Assembly (NCBI GenBank): GCA_009885795.1
Contig: VFKA01000033.1
Span: 1 to 46,333 of the forward strand
Source of the DNA: Rhodospirillales bacterium
GTDB taxonomy: Bacteria > Pseudomonadota > Alphaproteobacteria > Dongiales > Dongiaceae
Reading direction: 5' to 3'
DNA length: 46,333 bases
Shown here: positions 34,813 to 43,776 of the stretch, piece after piece
How positions within the stretch are numbered: the stretch's first letter is position 1
Layout: each line of letters opens with the position of its first letter
The notes under the pieces: generated by a model
What the model was told of the DNA's origin: nothing
The model's input: the letters and a program-made list of their open reading frames with translations, nothing else
The model's database searches: none
Translations under genes and position numbers: made by a program

Positions 34813-36900
34813 ATGAGTACCATCGGCGTCGATACCGGCGGCACGTTTACCGATCTCGTCTATATGCGCGACGACGGACAGATCGAGGTCGCCAAGCGCC
34901 CGTCGACGCCGCCGGATTTCTCGGTCGGCGTCATGGACGTGGTGGAGGCCATCGACAAGGGCCGCAACGTGCTCGGCGGTCTCGACTACTTCTATCACGG
35001 CACCACGGTGGCGACGAATGCGATGATCACCGGGTCGGGTGCCAGGATCGGGTTCATCACTACGGCGGGTCACCGTGACGTGCTGCCGATGATGCGGATC
35101 ATCGGCCGCTCGGCCGGCAAGTCCGAAATCGAACTGAAGCAGTACTCCTACAGCGACAAACCGGCGCCGATCGTTCCGAAGAGCAGGATCAAGGAGGTGC
35201 ATGAGCGCATCGACTACAAGGGCGCCGTCGTGGTCCCGCTGAACGAGGCGAGCGCCCGCAAGGCCGTGCGCGAATTGCTGGCGGACGGCGTGCAGGCGAT
35301 CGGCGTGTGTTTCCTGTGGTCGTTCAAGAACCGCGGCCATGAAAGGCGCATGCGCGAGATCATCGTCGAGGAAGCGCCCGGGCTGCACGTGTCGATCTCC
35401 AGCGACATCGTGCCCGCGATGAAGGAATACGAGCGTTCGGCGACGACCGCGGTGAACGCCCATGTCGCGCCCCTGCTCACGAGCTATCTCTCCAAGCTCC
35501 AGGATGCGCTGCGCAAGCGCGGCCTCGGCTCGCCCTTGCTGGTGATGCAATCCATGGGCGGTGCGATGCGGGCGGCGGATTCCGAGCGTCGCTCGGTCAA
35601 CACACTCGCTTCGGGCCCGGCCGGCGGAATTGTCGCCGCGAAATTCCTGGGCAATCTGCTCGGGCATCGGAACATCATCGGCGCCGATGTCGGCGGCACC
35701 AGCTTCGATGTCGGCCTCGTCGTGGATGGCGAGCCGATCATCACCTCGACCTCGACCGTCAACCAATACACGCTGCTGGCGCCCACCATCGACATCGTAT
35801 CGATCGGCGCCGGGGGCGGTTCCATCGCGTGGGCGGATCTCGGCCGCCTGAAGGTCGGGCCGCACAGCGCCGGCGCCGATCCGGGCCCGGCCTGCTACGG
35901 CCGCGGCGGCGTGCAGCCCACGGTCACCGACGCCGACATCGTGCTCGGCTACATCGATCCGGATTATTTCCTCGGCGGCGATTTCAAGCTCAACCGCGCC
36001 CTGGCATTCAAGGCGATCGAGGAAAAGATCGCGCGGCCCTTGGGCATGAGCGTGCGCGACGCGGCGTCCGGGATCATCGAGATCGCCAATCATCACATGT
36101 CGGATCTCATCCGTAAGATGACGATCGAGCGCGGCTACGATCCGCGCGATTTCGTGGTCTATGGCTTCGGCGGCGCCGGCCCGCTGCATGGTGGCGCGTT
36201 CGGGCGCGAGCTTGGCGTCAAGGAAGTCATCTTCCCGCTTGGCAACATCTCGTCGGCCTTTTCCGCCTTGGGCTTGGCGGTCTCGGATCTGACGACGGTC
36301 ACTCAGCTTTCGGATTATGCCCTCGCGCCCTTCGACGCGGCGATCGTCGGCAAGCATTTCGAAGCGCTTGAGAAAGAGGCCGTGGAGAGCCTCAAGGGCG
36401 GCGGCGCCAAGCGCGGCAAGATCACCCTGCAACGCATCCTCGAGCTTCGTTACAAGGGCCAAACGCACCAGGTCGATACGCCGGTCGGCGGCGGGGCGAT
36501 CACGTCGAAGACTCTCGAAGCCACGATCAAGGAATTCGAGCGCCGCTATGAGCGGCTTTATGGCCGCGGCTCCGGTTTCCGCGAGGCGGGGATCGAATTG
36601 GTGACCTACCGCGTGCTGGGCACGACGCATATCCAGGACGCGCATCTGCAAAAGCTTGCCGAGGGCGACAGCGATCCCGCGCCGGCCCGCTTGGGCGTCG
36701 AGAAGCTCTATTGGCGCGAACTGAAACAAGAGGTCGAGACCGCGATCTATGGCGGCAAGATCAAGCCCGGCATGGCGTTCGACGGGCCGGCCGTCATTCG
36801 CTTCGAGGCGACCACGGCGCTGATCCACCCCGGCCAGCATGCCCGGATCGATTCCTACGGCAACGTCCGCATCGCGAACAAGAGTGGGACCTCGAGATGA
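34813..36900 (+). CDS. hyuA: HyuA-family hydantoinase/oxoprolinase/carboxylase alpha-type subunit
   Basis: 695-residue ATP-dependent subunit of the hydantoinase A/5-oxoprolinase/acetone carboxylase family. The sugar-kinase-like phosphate motif GVDTGGTFTDLV (5-16) opens the protein. GTTVATNAMI, NTLASGPAGGIVAAKFLG, ADVGGTSFDVGLV and GAGGGSIAW follow, then YGFGGAGPLHGGAFGREL. These place it in the ASKHA fold part of HyuA. Such subunits phosphorylate or activate a cyclic amide or a ketone together with HyuB. The stop overlaps the ATG of the hyuB-like gene. Neighbouring amidohydrolases and RidA proteins suggest a nitrogen ring substrate rather than acetone, but this is inference. Confidence 0.92.
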   Translation: MSTIGVDTGGTFTDLVYMRDDGQIEVAKRPSTPPDFSVGVMDVVEAIDKGRNVLGGLDYFYHGTTVATNAMITGSGARIGFITTAGHRDVLPMMRIIGRSAGKSEIELKQYSYSDKPAPIVPKSRIKEVHERIDYKGAVVVPLNEASARKAVRELLADGVQAIGVCFLWSFKNRGHERRMREIIVEEAPGLHVSISSDIVPAMKEYERSATTAVNAHVAPLLTSYLSKLQDALRKRGLGSPLLVMQSMGGAMRAADSERRSVNTLASGPAGGIVAAKFLGNLLGHRNIIGADVGGTSFDVGLVVDGEPIITSTSTVNQYTLLAPTIDIVSIGAGGGSIAWADLGRLKVGPHSAGADPGPACYGRGGVQPTVTDADIVLGYIDPDYFLGGDFKLNRALAFKAIEEKIARPLGMSVRDAASGIIEIANHHMSDLIRKMTIERGYDPRDFVVYGFGGAGPLHGGAFGRELGVKEVIFPLGNISSAFSALGLAVSDLTTVTQLSDYALAPFDAAIVGKHFEALEKEAVESLKGGGAKRGKITLQRILELRYKGQTHQVDTPVGGGAITSKTLEATIKEFERRYERLYGRGSGFREAGIELVTYRVLGTTHIQDAHLQKLAEGDSDPAPARLGVEKLYWRELKQEVETAIYGGKIKPGMAFDGPAVIRFEATTALIHPGQHARIDSYGNVRIANKSGTSR

Positions 36901-39173
36901 CCAAGACAGTCCTGAAGATCCCCGGCTCCGAGCGCTTCGCCGCGCAGGGCAAGCGCCCGGAGCTGTCGGCCATCGCGCCGAAGCTGAAGATTTTCCCCTA
37001 CGACCCCAGCCACGAAATCGATCCCATCACGCTCGAGGTGGTGGGGCACAAGCTGTGGCAGATCAACGACGAGCAAGGTCAGGCGTTGAAGAAGATCTCA
37101 GGCTCGCCGGTGGCGACCGACGCCAACGATTTCAACGTCGTGTTGTGCGACGAACTCGGCGACATCGTCAATATCGGGCCGTACTATTTGCCGCACGCGG
37201 CCAATGTCGATTTCATGGTGAAGTGGACGCTGGAAAACCGCAGCGACAATCCGGGTATCGAGCCCGACGACATGTTCCTGTGCAACGACTGCTGGGTGGG
37301 CGCCCTGCACCCGCAGGACGTGGCGGTGTACTCGCCGGTCTTCGTCGAAGGCCAGCTCTTCGCCTGGACGGGCTCGACGATTCACCAGGTCGATGTCGGC
37401 GGCGTCAACATCGGCTCCTGGTGTGTCGATGCCGAGGATCATTTTGCCGAGGGCATGACCTATCCGCCGATCAAGATCGTCGAGCGCGGGGTCATTCGCA
37501 AGGATATCGAGGACGTCTATCTGCGCCGCTCGCGCGCGCCGAACCTGGTCGCCCTCGATCTGCGCGCGCATATCGCCTCGAACAATGTCGCCAAGCAGCG
37601 CCTGATGGAGCTGGTCGAGCGCTATGGCGCGACGACCATCCACTCGGCCATGAAGAAGCAGATGGATTACGCCGAGCAGCGCTTCCGCGAGCGCTTGCGG
37701 AAGATTCCCGACGGGATCTGGCGCTGCGAGACCTATCAGGAAGTCTGCAAATCCGGCGACCGCGGCGTCTACAAGACCTTTCTCACGATGCGCAAGACCG
37801 CGGACAGGCTGCAATTCGATTTCACCGGGTCGGACCCCAATGCCGGCATGATCAATTGCACCCGCGCCGGCGCCGTCGGCGGCTCGGTGGTCGCGATCCT
37901 GCCGCAGCTCTGCTACGATATCCCTTGGGCGCTCGGCGGGCTCCACCGCGCCCTCGACTTCGTGACGCCGCTGGGCACGGTGATGAACGCCGAGTTCCCC
38001 CATGGCGTCTCCATGGGCTCGATCTCGGGTACCTGGGCGGCCACCAATTCGGCCAACATCTGCGTCGCCAACATGCTCTCCAGCGTGCCCGAGTTCCAGG
38101 ATCGCTTGCTGGCGGGATGCATCGGCTCCTGGTCCACCGTGATCGCCTCCGGCCTCGACAATAACAAACTGCCCTTCGTGACCATGATCATGGACGCGAT
38201 GGCGGGCGGCTGGGGCGCGCGGACCTTTGCCGACGGTGTCAACACGGCGGGGCTGATGGCGGCGATCACCGGCCAATGCCCCAACGTCGAAACCAATGAG
38301 GGCCTCTATCCGATCCTTTATCTGTACCGGCGGGAAACCAGGGACTCCGGCGGTGCCGGCGAGTATCGCGGCGGCATGGGGGCCACCTCATGCTGGATAC
38401 CGTACGACACGGAGAATCGGCCGATCGAGATGGTTCTGGCGACGTTCGGACAGGCGTTTCCAACGGCGCTTGGGGTCGATGGCGGCTATCCCTCGAATAC
38501 GGCCATGTACAAGATGGTGCGCGGCTCCAACGTCGCCGAATGGTTGGCGCGCGGCGAGATCCCGTCCGACCTGTCGCAGATGCAGGGCAAGCTCGAACAC
38601 CTCCCGCAAAAATACGAGACCCAGCAATTCCCCGAGGACGTCTTCGAGCAGACCTGGGGCGGCGGAGGCGGCTACGGCGATCCCTTGCGCCGGCTGCCGG
38701 CGAGTGTCCTGGCCGACGCGGTCAACGACACCATCTCTCTTGGGGCGGCCAAGAAATACTACGGCGTGGTGATCGAGAATGGCGCGATAAACGCCGCCGC
38801 CACCGACAAGGAGCGCCTGCGCATCCGCACCGAACGGATCGGACGCGCGCCGCGTGCCGCCAATGGCGGGGCGATCGGCAATTCGAACGGCCGCATCAGC
38901 CAGTTCCTCCTGGTCGACCGGAAGCACAATATCGTCTGCCAGAACTGCGGCCACGTCATCGGCCCGTTGAAGCAAAACTACAAGACCAACATGGTTCGCA
39001 AGGACAACAACATCCAGGAGGCCAATCCCCTGATCGTGGATCCCAAGATCTTCATCGATCCGGAGATGGTGTTCAGGCAGTATTTCTGTCCGTCCTGCGC
39101 GGTGCAGGTCGAAACCGAAGTCTTGCTCGCGAGCAGCGAACCCGTGTGGGACAAGGAACTTTTTCTCGAATAG
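36897..39173 (+). CDS. hyuB: HyuB-family subunit fused to an acetone-carboxylase-gamma-like zinc domain
   Basis: 758 residues, about 180 longer than a plain HyuB. Residues ~35-590 are the hydantoinase B domain: DPITLEVVGHKLWQINDEQGQAL, FLCNDCWVGALHPQDVAVYSPVF, MINCTRAGAVGGSVVAILPQL and FEQTWGGGGGYGDPL. From ~640 a second domain carries two Cys pairs, C681-x2-C684 (CQNCGH) and C731-x2-C734 (CPSC), and ends WDKELFLE. This resembles the small zinc-binding gamma subunit of acetone carboxylase, normally a separate protein. The fusion hints that the HyuA/B complex is carboxylase-like. It begins in an ATGA overlap with hyuA. Confidence 0.88.
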   Translation: MTKTVLKIPGSERFAAQGKRPELSAIAPKLKIFPYDPSHEIDPITLEVVGHKLWQINDEQGQALKKISGSPVATDANDFNVVLCDELGDIVNIGPYYLPHAANVDFMVKWTLENRSDNPGIEPDDMFLCNDCWVGALHPQDVAVYSPVFVEGQLFAWTGSTIHQVDVGGVNIGSWCVDAEDHFAEGMTYPPIKIVERGVIRKDIEDVYLRRSRAPNLVALDLRAHIASNNVAKQRLMELVERYGATTIHSAMKKQMDYAEQRFRERLRKIPDGIWRCETYQEVCKSGDRGVYKTFLTMRKTADRLQFDFTGSDPNAGMINCTRAGAVGGSVVAILPQLCYDIPWALGGLHRALDFVTPLGTVMNAEFPHGVSMGSISGTWAATNSANICVANMLSSVPEFQDRLLAGCIGSWSTVIASGLDNNKLPFVTMIMDAMAGGWGARTFADGVNTAGLMAAITGQCPNVETNEGLYPILYLYRRETRDSGGAGEYRGGMGATSCWIPYDTENRPIEMVLATFGQAFPTALGVDGGYPSNTAMYKMVRGSNVAEWLARGEIPSDLSQMQGKLEHLPQKYETQQFPEDVFEQTWGGGGGYGDPLRRLPASVLADAVNDTISLGAAKKYYGVVIENGAINAAATDKERLRIRTERIGRAPRAANGGAIGNSNGRISQFLLVDRKHNIVCQNCGHVIGPLKQNYKTNMVRKDNNIQEANPLIVDPKIFIDPEMVFRQYFCPSCAVQVETEVLLASSEPVWDKELFLE

Positions 39174-39215
39174 GCGAGACCTGGAGCATACCGGTCATCG
39201 CTGGAGGTTGACGCC

Positions 39216-40490
39216 ATGACGAAGACTCTGTTCACCAACGTCAAGATTTTCGACGGCACGGGCAGCGCGCCCTTTGCCGGCGAGGTGCTTGTCGAAGGCA
39301 ACCGGATCGCGAGTGTTACCAAGGGCAAGAACGAAGCCCCTCTCAAGGATGCCAAGATCATCGATGGCGGTGGCGCCACGCTGATGCCGGGCCTGGTCAA
39401 CGCCCATTGCCACATGAGCTACACCGGGCCGGAGCGCATGAGCGACATCCCGCCCGAGGAACACACGCTCATCACCATGCACAACGCCAAGACGATTCTC
39501 GATTGCGGCGTGACCGCCGCGGTCGGGGCGGGGGCGGCCAAGCCGCGCCTCGATATCGTGGTGCGCAACGAGATCAATGCCGGGCGCATACCGGGGCCCC
39601 GTTACCTCGCCTGCACGCCGGAGATCACGGTCACCAGCGGGCTTGGCGACGTGCGACAAACCCATGCTTATCATAACGATCTGTCGCTTTATGCCGATGG
39701 CCCCGATCATATCCGCCGCGCCTGCCGCGAGTTGGTTCGCGAGGGCGTCGACGTGATCAAGCTCATGATCTCGGGCGACCATCTCGTGCCCGCCATGTGC
39801 GACGCCGAGCAACTGGCCATGGACGATGACGAGGTCGCGGCCGGGGCGAGGGTCGCCAAACAACGCGGCCGTAAGCTCGCCGCCCATGCCCGCAACTCGG
39901 AATCGATCAAGCTCTGCGTCAAGCACGGCATCGAACTCGTCTTTCACGCGACCCTCGCGGACGAGGAATCGCTCGATCTCCTCGAGAAGAACAAGGACCG
40001 CTTCTGGGTCGTGCCGGCGATCGGGTTCACCCACGCGACCGCCTACGAGGCGGGCGATCACGGCTTTCCGCTGGAAACGGCGAAGGAAATGGGATTCGTG
40101 CGCGAGCTCGAGATCGGGGCGGAAACGCTGACCAAGATGCATGCCCGCGGCATCAAGGTGCTGCCCTTCGGCGATTACGGGTTCGGCTGGACGCCGCACC
40201 ACACCATGGCGCGGGACTTCGGGCACTTCGCCAACTATCTCGGCATGAAGCCGGCGGAGATCCTGCGTGCCGCGACGCTCTACGGCGCCCAGGCCTTTGG
40301 CAAACCGGACGAGCTCGGCTGTGTCGCTCCGGGTTGCCTTGCCGACCTCATCATGATCGATGGCGATCCCCTGGCCGATCTCACCTTGTTCCTGGACCCG
40401 GCCAAGATCCTCATGATCATGAAGGACGGCGTCTATCACAAGGCGCCGACGCAGCGCCGCTCGGAAAGAATACCCGCGGCCGCGGAATGA
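39216..40490 (+). CDS. Amidohydrolase (imidazolonepropionase/prolidase-like branch)
   Basis: 424-residue TIM-barrel metal hydrolase, preceded by GGAGG about 8 bases before the ATG. Metal site landmarks are the HxH in VNAHCHMSY, the bridging Lys region GVDVIKLMISGDH, His in KLAAHARN and ELVFHATL, and the final Asp in VLPFGDYGFGW. PGCLADLIMIDGDPL is the C-terminal composite-sandwich motif. The branch acts on cyclic amides, ureides or dipeptides in the cytoplasm. Its place right after hyuAB suggests it hydrolyses the ring or the product. It ends in an ATGA overlap with the next gene. Confidence 0.9.
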   Translation: MTKTLFTNVKIFDGTGSAPFAGEVLVEGNRIASVTKGKNEAPLKDAKIIDGGGATLMPGLVNAHCHMSYTGPERMSDIPPEEHTLITMHNAKTILDCGVTAAVGAGAAKPRLDIVVRNEINAGRIPGPRYLACTPEITVTSGLGDVRQTHAYHNDLSLYADGPDHIRRACRELVREGVDVIKLMISGDHLVPAMCDAEQLAMDDDEVAAGARVAKQRGRKLAAHARNSESIKLCVKHGIELVFHATLADEESLDLLEKNKDRFWVVPAIGFTHATAYEAGDHGFPLETAKEMGFVRELEIGAETLTKMHARGIKVLPFGDYGFGWTPHHTMARDFGHFANYLGMKPAEILRAATLYGAQAFGKPDELGCVAPGCLADLIMIDGDPLADLTLFLDPAKILMIMKDGVYHKAPTQRRSERIPAAAE

Positions 40491-41689
40491 CGGGTCTGGC
40501 GGCACACAAGGCGCGCGCCGCGACAAGGGCGGAGCTGGTCTCTCGGGCGGAAGCGCTGCGGCCTGGAATCGCGGCGCGCGCCCGGGACGTCGAGAACCAG
40601 CGCCGCCTCCCCGACGAGACCATCCGGGAACTCCTGGATGCGGGCCTCTTCCATGCCCTGCAGCCGGCCCGTTTCGGGGGCAGCGAGCTCGATTACGCCA
40701 CGATGGTCGAGCTCTGCTCGGTCATCGCCAAGGACTGCGCGTCGAGCGCCTGGATCCTCGGCAACTTCATCTGCCACCAGTACATGATGGCGAACTGGCC
40801 GCGCCAGGCGCAAGAGGAAGTCTGGCTCGAAAAGCCCGACGCCCTCTACTCCGGCGTGGTGATCTTCTCTTGCGGCAAGGCGGTCCGGGTCAAGAATGGC
40901 TACCGGTTGAAGGGGCGCTGGCCCTTCGCCAGCGGTTGCCTGCACACAACCTGGTTCGTCTTCGGCGCCACCACCGAGGAAGGCAATGGCGGACCGCCTT
41001 CGCTCAAGATGTTCCTGCTGCCTGCGTCCGACTATCGGATCATCGACACCTGGCAGGCGATGGGCCTGCGCGGCACCGGCAGCCACGACCTCGAAGTCGA
41101 CGACGTGTTCGTGCCCGAGCATCGGGTGCTGGACGTCGAGCGGATCAAGGGCGGCGATCATCCGGGCAGCGACGTGAACCCCGGGCCGCTCTACCGCGTG
41201 CCGGTCTATGCCATGTTTTCCTATGTCCTGAATGGCGTCGCCATGGGCATCGCCCAGGGCGTGGTCGAGAGGTATCGGGAGAAGACCCGTACACAAACCG
41301 CGCGCTCCAGCGGCCAGCCGATCGCCAATTTGACGACGATCCAGGTCAAGATCGCGGAAGCCGCCGCCTCGGTCGATGCGGCTTTTTCTATTTCCTACCG
41401 CAACTGCGACGAGGTCATGGCCATTGCCGCCACCGGCGGCGTCCCGACCATGGAGCAGAAGGTGCGCTACCGGCGCGACGGCGCCTTCGCCGTGAAACTC
41501 AGCACGCACGCGGTCGATCTGATTTTCGGCGTCATCGGCGGCGGCGGCCTCTATGAGAGCAATCCGATCTCGCGCGCCTTTCGCGACATCCATGCGACCG
41601 CCGTGCACCTGACCCAGACCTGGGACCTCAACGCCGCCGCTTACGGCCGGGTCGTGTTGGGGCTCGATCCGGAAAATCCAATGCTTTGA
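40487..41689 (+). CDS. Acyl-CoA-dehydrogenase-fold flavoprotein, probable group D monooxygenase
   Basis: 400-residue protein with the acyl-CoA dehydrogenase N-, middle and C-terminal domains. Landmarks are RRLPDETIRELLDAGLFHALQPARFGGSELDY, CSSAWILGNFICHQYMMANWP-like DCASSAWILGNFICHQ, RWPFASGCLHTTWFVFGA and WQAMGLRGTGSHDLEVDDVFVPEHR. The usual catalytic Glu region of true acyl-CoA dehydrogenases is not evident. The C-terminal half resembles the HsaA/HpaB-like two-component hydroxylases that use reduced flavin from a partner. No flavin reductase is seen in the window. It is co-translated with the amidohydrolase (ATGA overlap). Likely a hydroxylation or N-/S-oxidation step; substrate unknown. 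Confidence 0.82.
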   Translation: MTGLAAHKARAATRAELVSRAEALRPGIAARARDVENQRRLPDETIRELLDAGLFHALQPARFGGSELDYATMVELCSVIAKDCASSAWILGNFICHQYMMANWPRQAQEEVWLEKPDALYSGVVIFSCGKAVRVKNGYRLKGRWPFASGCLHTTWFVFGATTEEGNGGPPSLKMFLLPASDYRIIDTWQAMGLRGTGSHDLEVDDVFVPEHRVLDVERIKGGDHPGSDVNPGPLYRVPVYAMFSYVLNGVAMGIAQGVVERYREKTRTQTARSSGQPIANLTTIQVKIAEAAASVDAAFSISYRNCDEVMAIAATGGVPTMEQKVRYRRDGAFAVKLSTHAVDLIFGVIGGGGLYESNPISRAFRDIHATAVHLTQTWDLNAAAYGRVVLGLDPENPML

Positions 41690-41741
41690 CTCGGGCGCCG
41701 ATGCCCAAGCTACTATCTCAACCACGAGCGAGCAGAAGATC

Positions 41742-42125
41742 ATGCCCAAGAAAATCATATCGACGCCCAAGGTGGCGCCCCTTCCGGCACCGTTCTCGAT
41801 GGCCACGAAGGCCGGCAACATGGTTTTCGTCGCCGGCATCACGGCGATGGGCACCGACGGCAAGCTCGTCGGGCCGGGCGATATCAGGGCCCAGACAAGG
41901 CAGGCCCTCGAGAGCATCAAGGCGCTGGTCGAAGCGGCCGGCGGCAGCCTCATGGACGTGACCAAGACGACGGTCTACATCACCGACTTCGCCAACTACG
42001 CCGGTATGAACGAGGTCTACCGGGAATATTTCCCCAATGAGCCGCCGGCCCGGGCGACCCTGCGCGTCGGCCTGGTCAGGGAAGAGATGCTGGTCGAGAT
42101 CGATGCCATCGCGGTCATTGGCTAG
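41742..42125 (+). CDS. RidA/YjgF-family enamine-imine deaminase
   Basis: 127-residue small cytoplasmic trimeric protein. The family core is MVFVAGITAMGTDGKLVGPGDIRAQTRQALESIKALVEAAGGSLMDVTKTTVYITD. The key substrate arginine is R104 in EPPARATLRV, matching Arg105 of E. coli RidA, so it should hydrolyse reactive enamines or imines. It lies between the two flavin-dependent oxygenase genes, where such intermediates could form. A second RidA follows at 43353, a pairing that recalls RutC in pyrimidine catabolism. The ribosome site is weak. Confidence 0.92.
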   Translation: MPKKIISTPKVAPLPAPFSMATKAGNMVFVAGITAMGTDGKLVGPGDIRAQTRQALESIKALVEAAGGSLMDVTKTTVYITDFANYAGMNEVYREYFPNEPPARATLRVGLVREEMLVEIDAIAVIG

Positions 42126-42208
42126 CGGTGCCTCTACGGCAAGTTCCCGATCCGCGGATTATCAAGTAGTCATCGTTTGGTGTTTTTTGTCGTAAGTGAA
42201 GAGTTGAG

Positions 42209-43306
42209 ATGAAACTTGGTTATTTCATAATGCCTCTACATCCGGTGTCACGGGACTACACCGAGACCCTGCAAGAGGACTACGAATCCGTCCTGCTGGC
42301 CGAGGAACTCGGCTTCGAAGAAGCATTCATCGGCGAGCACGTGACCGACAAGGCCGAGACCATCACATCGTCCCTGCTGTTCATCGCGACGCTGGCCCAC
42401 ACGACCAAGCGCATCCGCCTCGGATCGGGCACGGTGAACCTTCCCAACCGGCACCCGGCCGCTGTCGCCGCCGAGGTCGCCATGCTCGACCACATTCTCG
42501 AAGGACGATTCATCTTCGGCATATCTCCCGGGGGATTGCGCTCCGATTCGGAAGTGTTCGGCAACCTCGATGCCAACCGCACCGAGATGTTCGCGGAGGC
42601 CATCGACCTCGTGCTCGGCATCTGGGCCGGCGAGGCGCCTTACAATCTGCAAGGAAAGTACTGGCGTATCTCGACCGAGAAGACCCTGCTCAAGGACATC
42701 GGCCAGGGCATCATGCCGACGCCGTATCGTAAACCCCATCCCCCCATCGTCGTCACCGTCGTCGCGCCGCATTCCAAGGGTATCGTCAAGGCGGCCGAAC
42801 GCGGCTGGACGCCGATCTCGGCCAACTTCCTGCAGCCGGTTTGGGTCGCGTCGCACTGGCCCATGTACACGCAGGGCTGCGCCAATGCCGGCCGCGTCGC
42901 CGATCCCGCCGATTGGCGGGTCGCCAAGAGCATTTTCGTGGCCGACGATGAAGCGACGGCCAAGCGCTATGCGCTGGAACCCGATGGTCCCTACTTCCAC
43001 TATTTTCGGCAGCTGGTCGCCAAGCTCGTCGGCAACGGCCGCCCCGAACTCTTCAAGCACGATCTGTCTCTTCCGGACACCGCGATCACCATGGACTACG
43101 TTCTGAAACACCTGGTCATCTGTGGTACCGTCGACAGCGTCGTCGATCAGATCCTGGCCTTCCGCGAGCGGATCGGCGATTTCGGTACGCTATTGTACGC
43201 GGGGCAGGACTGGGTTTCCCGAGAATTGGGCCGACGCTCGATGGAGCTGATGGCGAGCGAGGTCATGCCGCGCGTCAATGCCGCGCTTGGCGCTTCACAA
43301 GATTAA
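42209..43306 (+). CDS. Luciferase-like (LLM class) flavin-dependent monooxygenase
   Basis: 365-residue TIM-barrel flavin monooxygenase. The opening MKLGYFIMPLHPVSRDYTETLQEDYESVLLAEELGFEEAFIGEHVTD, then IRLGSGTVNLPNRHPAAVAAEVAMLDHILEGRFIFGISPGG, are the classic LLM blocks. LVICGTVDSVVDQILAF lies near the end. It needs reduced FMN and oxygen. The start follows GAAGAG. The 83 bases upstream are AT-richer than the surroundings, with a TTTTTT run, and could hold a separate promoter. Flanked by RidA genes on both sides, it resembles the RutA-RutC arrangement, though it is not obviously RutA itself. Confidence 0.9.
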   Translation: MKLGYFIMPLHPVSRDYTETLQEDYESVLLAEELGFEEAFIGEHVTDKAETITSSLLFIATLAHTTKRIRLGSGTVNLPNRHPAAVAAEVAMLDHILEGRFIFGISPGGLRSDSEVFGNLDANRTEMFAEAIDLVLGIWAGEAPYNLQGKYWRISTEKTLLKDIGQGIMPTPYRKPHPPIVVTVVAPHSKGIVKAAERGWTPISANFLQPVWVASHWPMYTQGCANAGRVADPADWRVAKSIFVADDEATAKRYALEPDGPYFHYFRQLVAKLVGNGRPELFKHDLSLPDTAITMDYVLKHLVICGTVDSVVDQILAFRERIGDFGTLLYAGQDWVSRELGRRSMELMASEVMPRVNAALGASQD

Positions 43307-43352
43307 GAGGACGTTGAGATAATCCGGTGGACCATAGGAGGAGGAAATCGAG

Positions 43353-43748
43353 ATGGTGAAGAAGACGTTCATCCGGCCCAAGGGGATGCACCAACCCTTC
43401 AGCCAGTACTCGCATGTCGTGATCGTCGAAGCGCCGAGCAAGTTCATCTTCTGCGCGGGTCAGGTCGCCGGCGACGAGAACGGGAACATTCTTGGCCCGG
43501 ACGATTTCGAGGCGCAGGGCGAGCTCGTCATCAAGAATCTCAAGAAGGCTCTGGCCGAGGCCGGCGCCTCATTGACCGATGTCGTCAAACTGGTCAGCTA
43601 TGTCTGCAGCCCGCACGACGTAAAGAAAGTAAGGGCGCTCGTCAGAAAGCATTTTACCGAGAACCCGCCAGCCAACACGATCTGCATTCTGCGAGGCCTT
43701 GCCCATCCGGACTACCTGCTGGAGATCGATGCGACGGCGGTGGTTTGA
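43353..43748 (+). CDS. RidA/YjgF-family protein lacking the catalytic arginine
   Basis: 131-residue RidA-fold protein with a very strong ribosome site (AGGAGGAGG, 43336-43344). The fold is clear (FIFCAGQVAGDENGNILGPDDFEAQGELVIKNLKKALAEAGASLTDVVKLVSYV and DYLLEIDATAVV). At the position of the RidA arginine it has Asn108 (NPPANTICI). Subfamilies without this Arg lack enamine deaminase activity in tested cases, so it may instead hydrolyse another bond, as RutC does for aminoacrylate peracid, or act as a partner. It converges on the reverse-strand deacetylase gene. Confidence 0.9.
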   Translation: MVKKTFIRPKGMHQPFSQYSHVVIVEAPSKFIFCAGQVAGDENGNILGPDDFEAQGELVIKNLKKALAEAGASLTDVVKLVSYVCSPHDVKKVRALVRKHFTENPPANTICILRGLAHPDYLLEIDATAVV

Positions 43749-43776
43749 ACCGGCTCCGAAAAGAGCAACAAAGCAG

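Noticed and set aside
34744-36840. Long reverse-strand open frame of 698 codons opposite hyuA
   Set aside because: It mirrors the codon structure of hyuA, is rich in Arg/Asp/Gly/His with no recognisable fold, and has no ribosome site. It is an antisense by-product of high GC.
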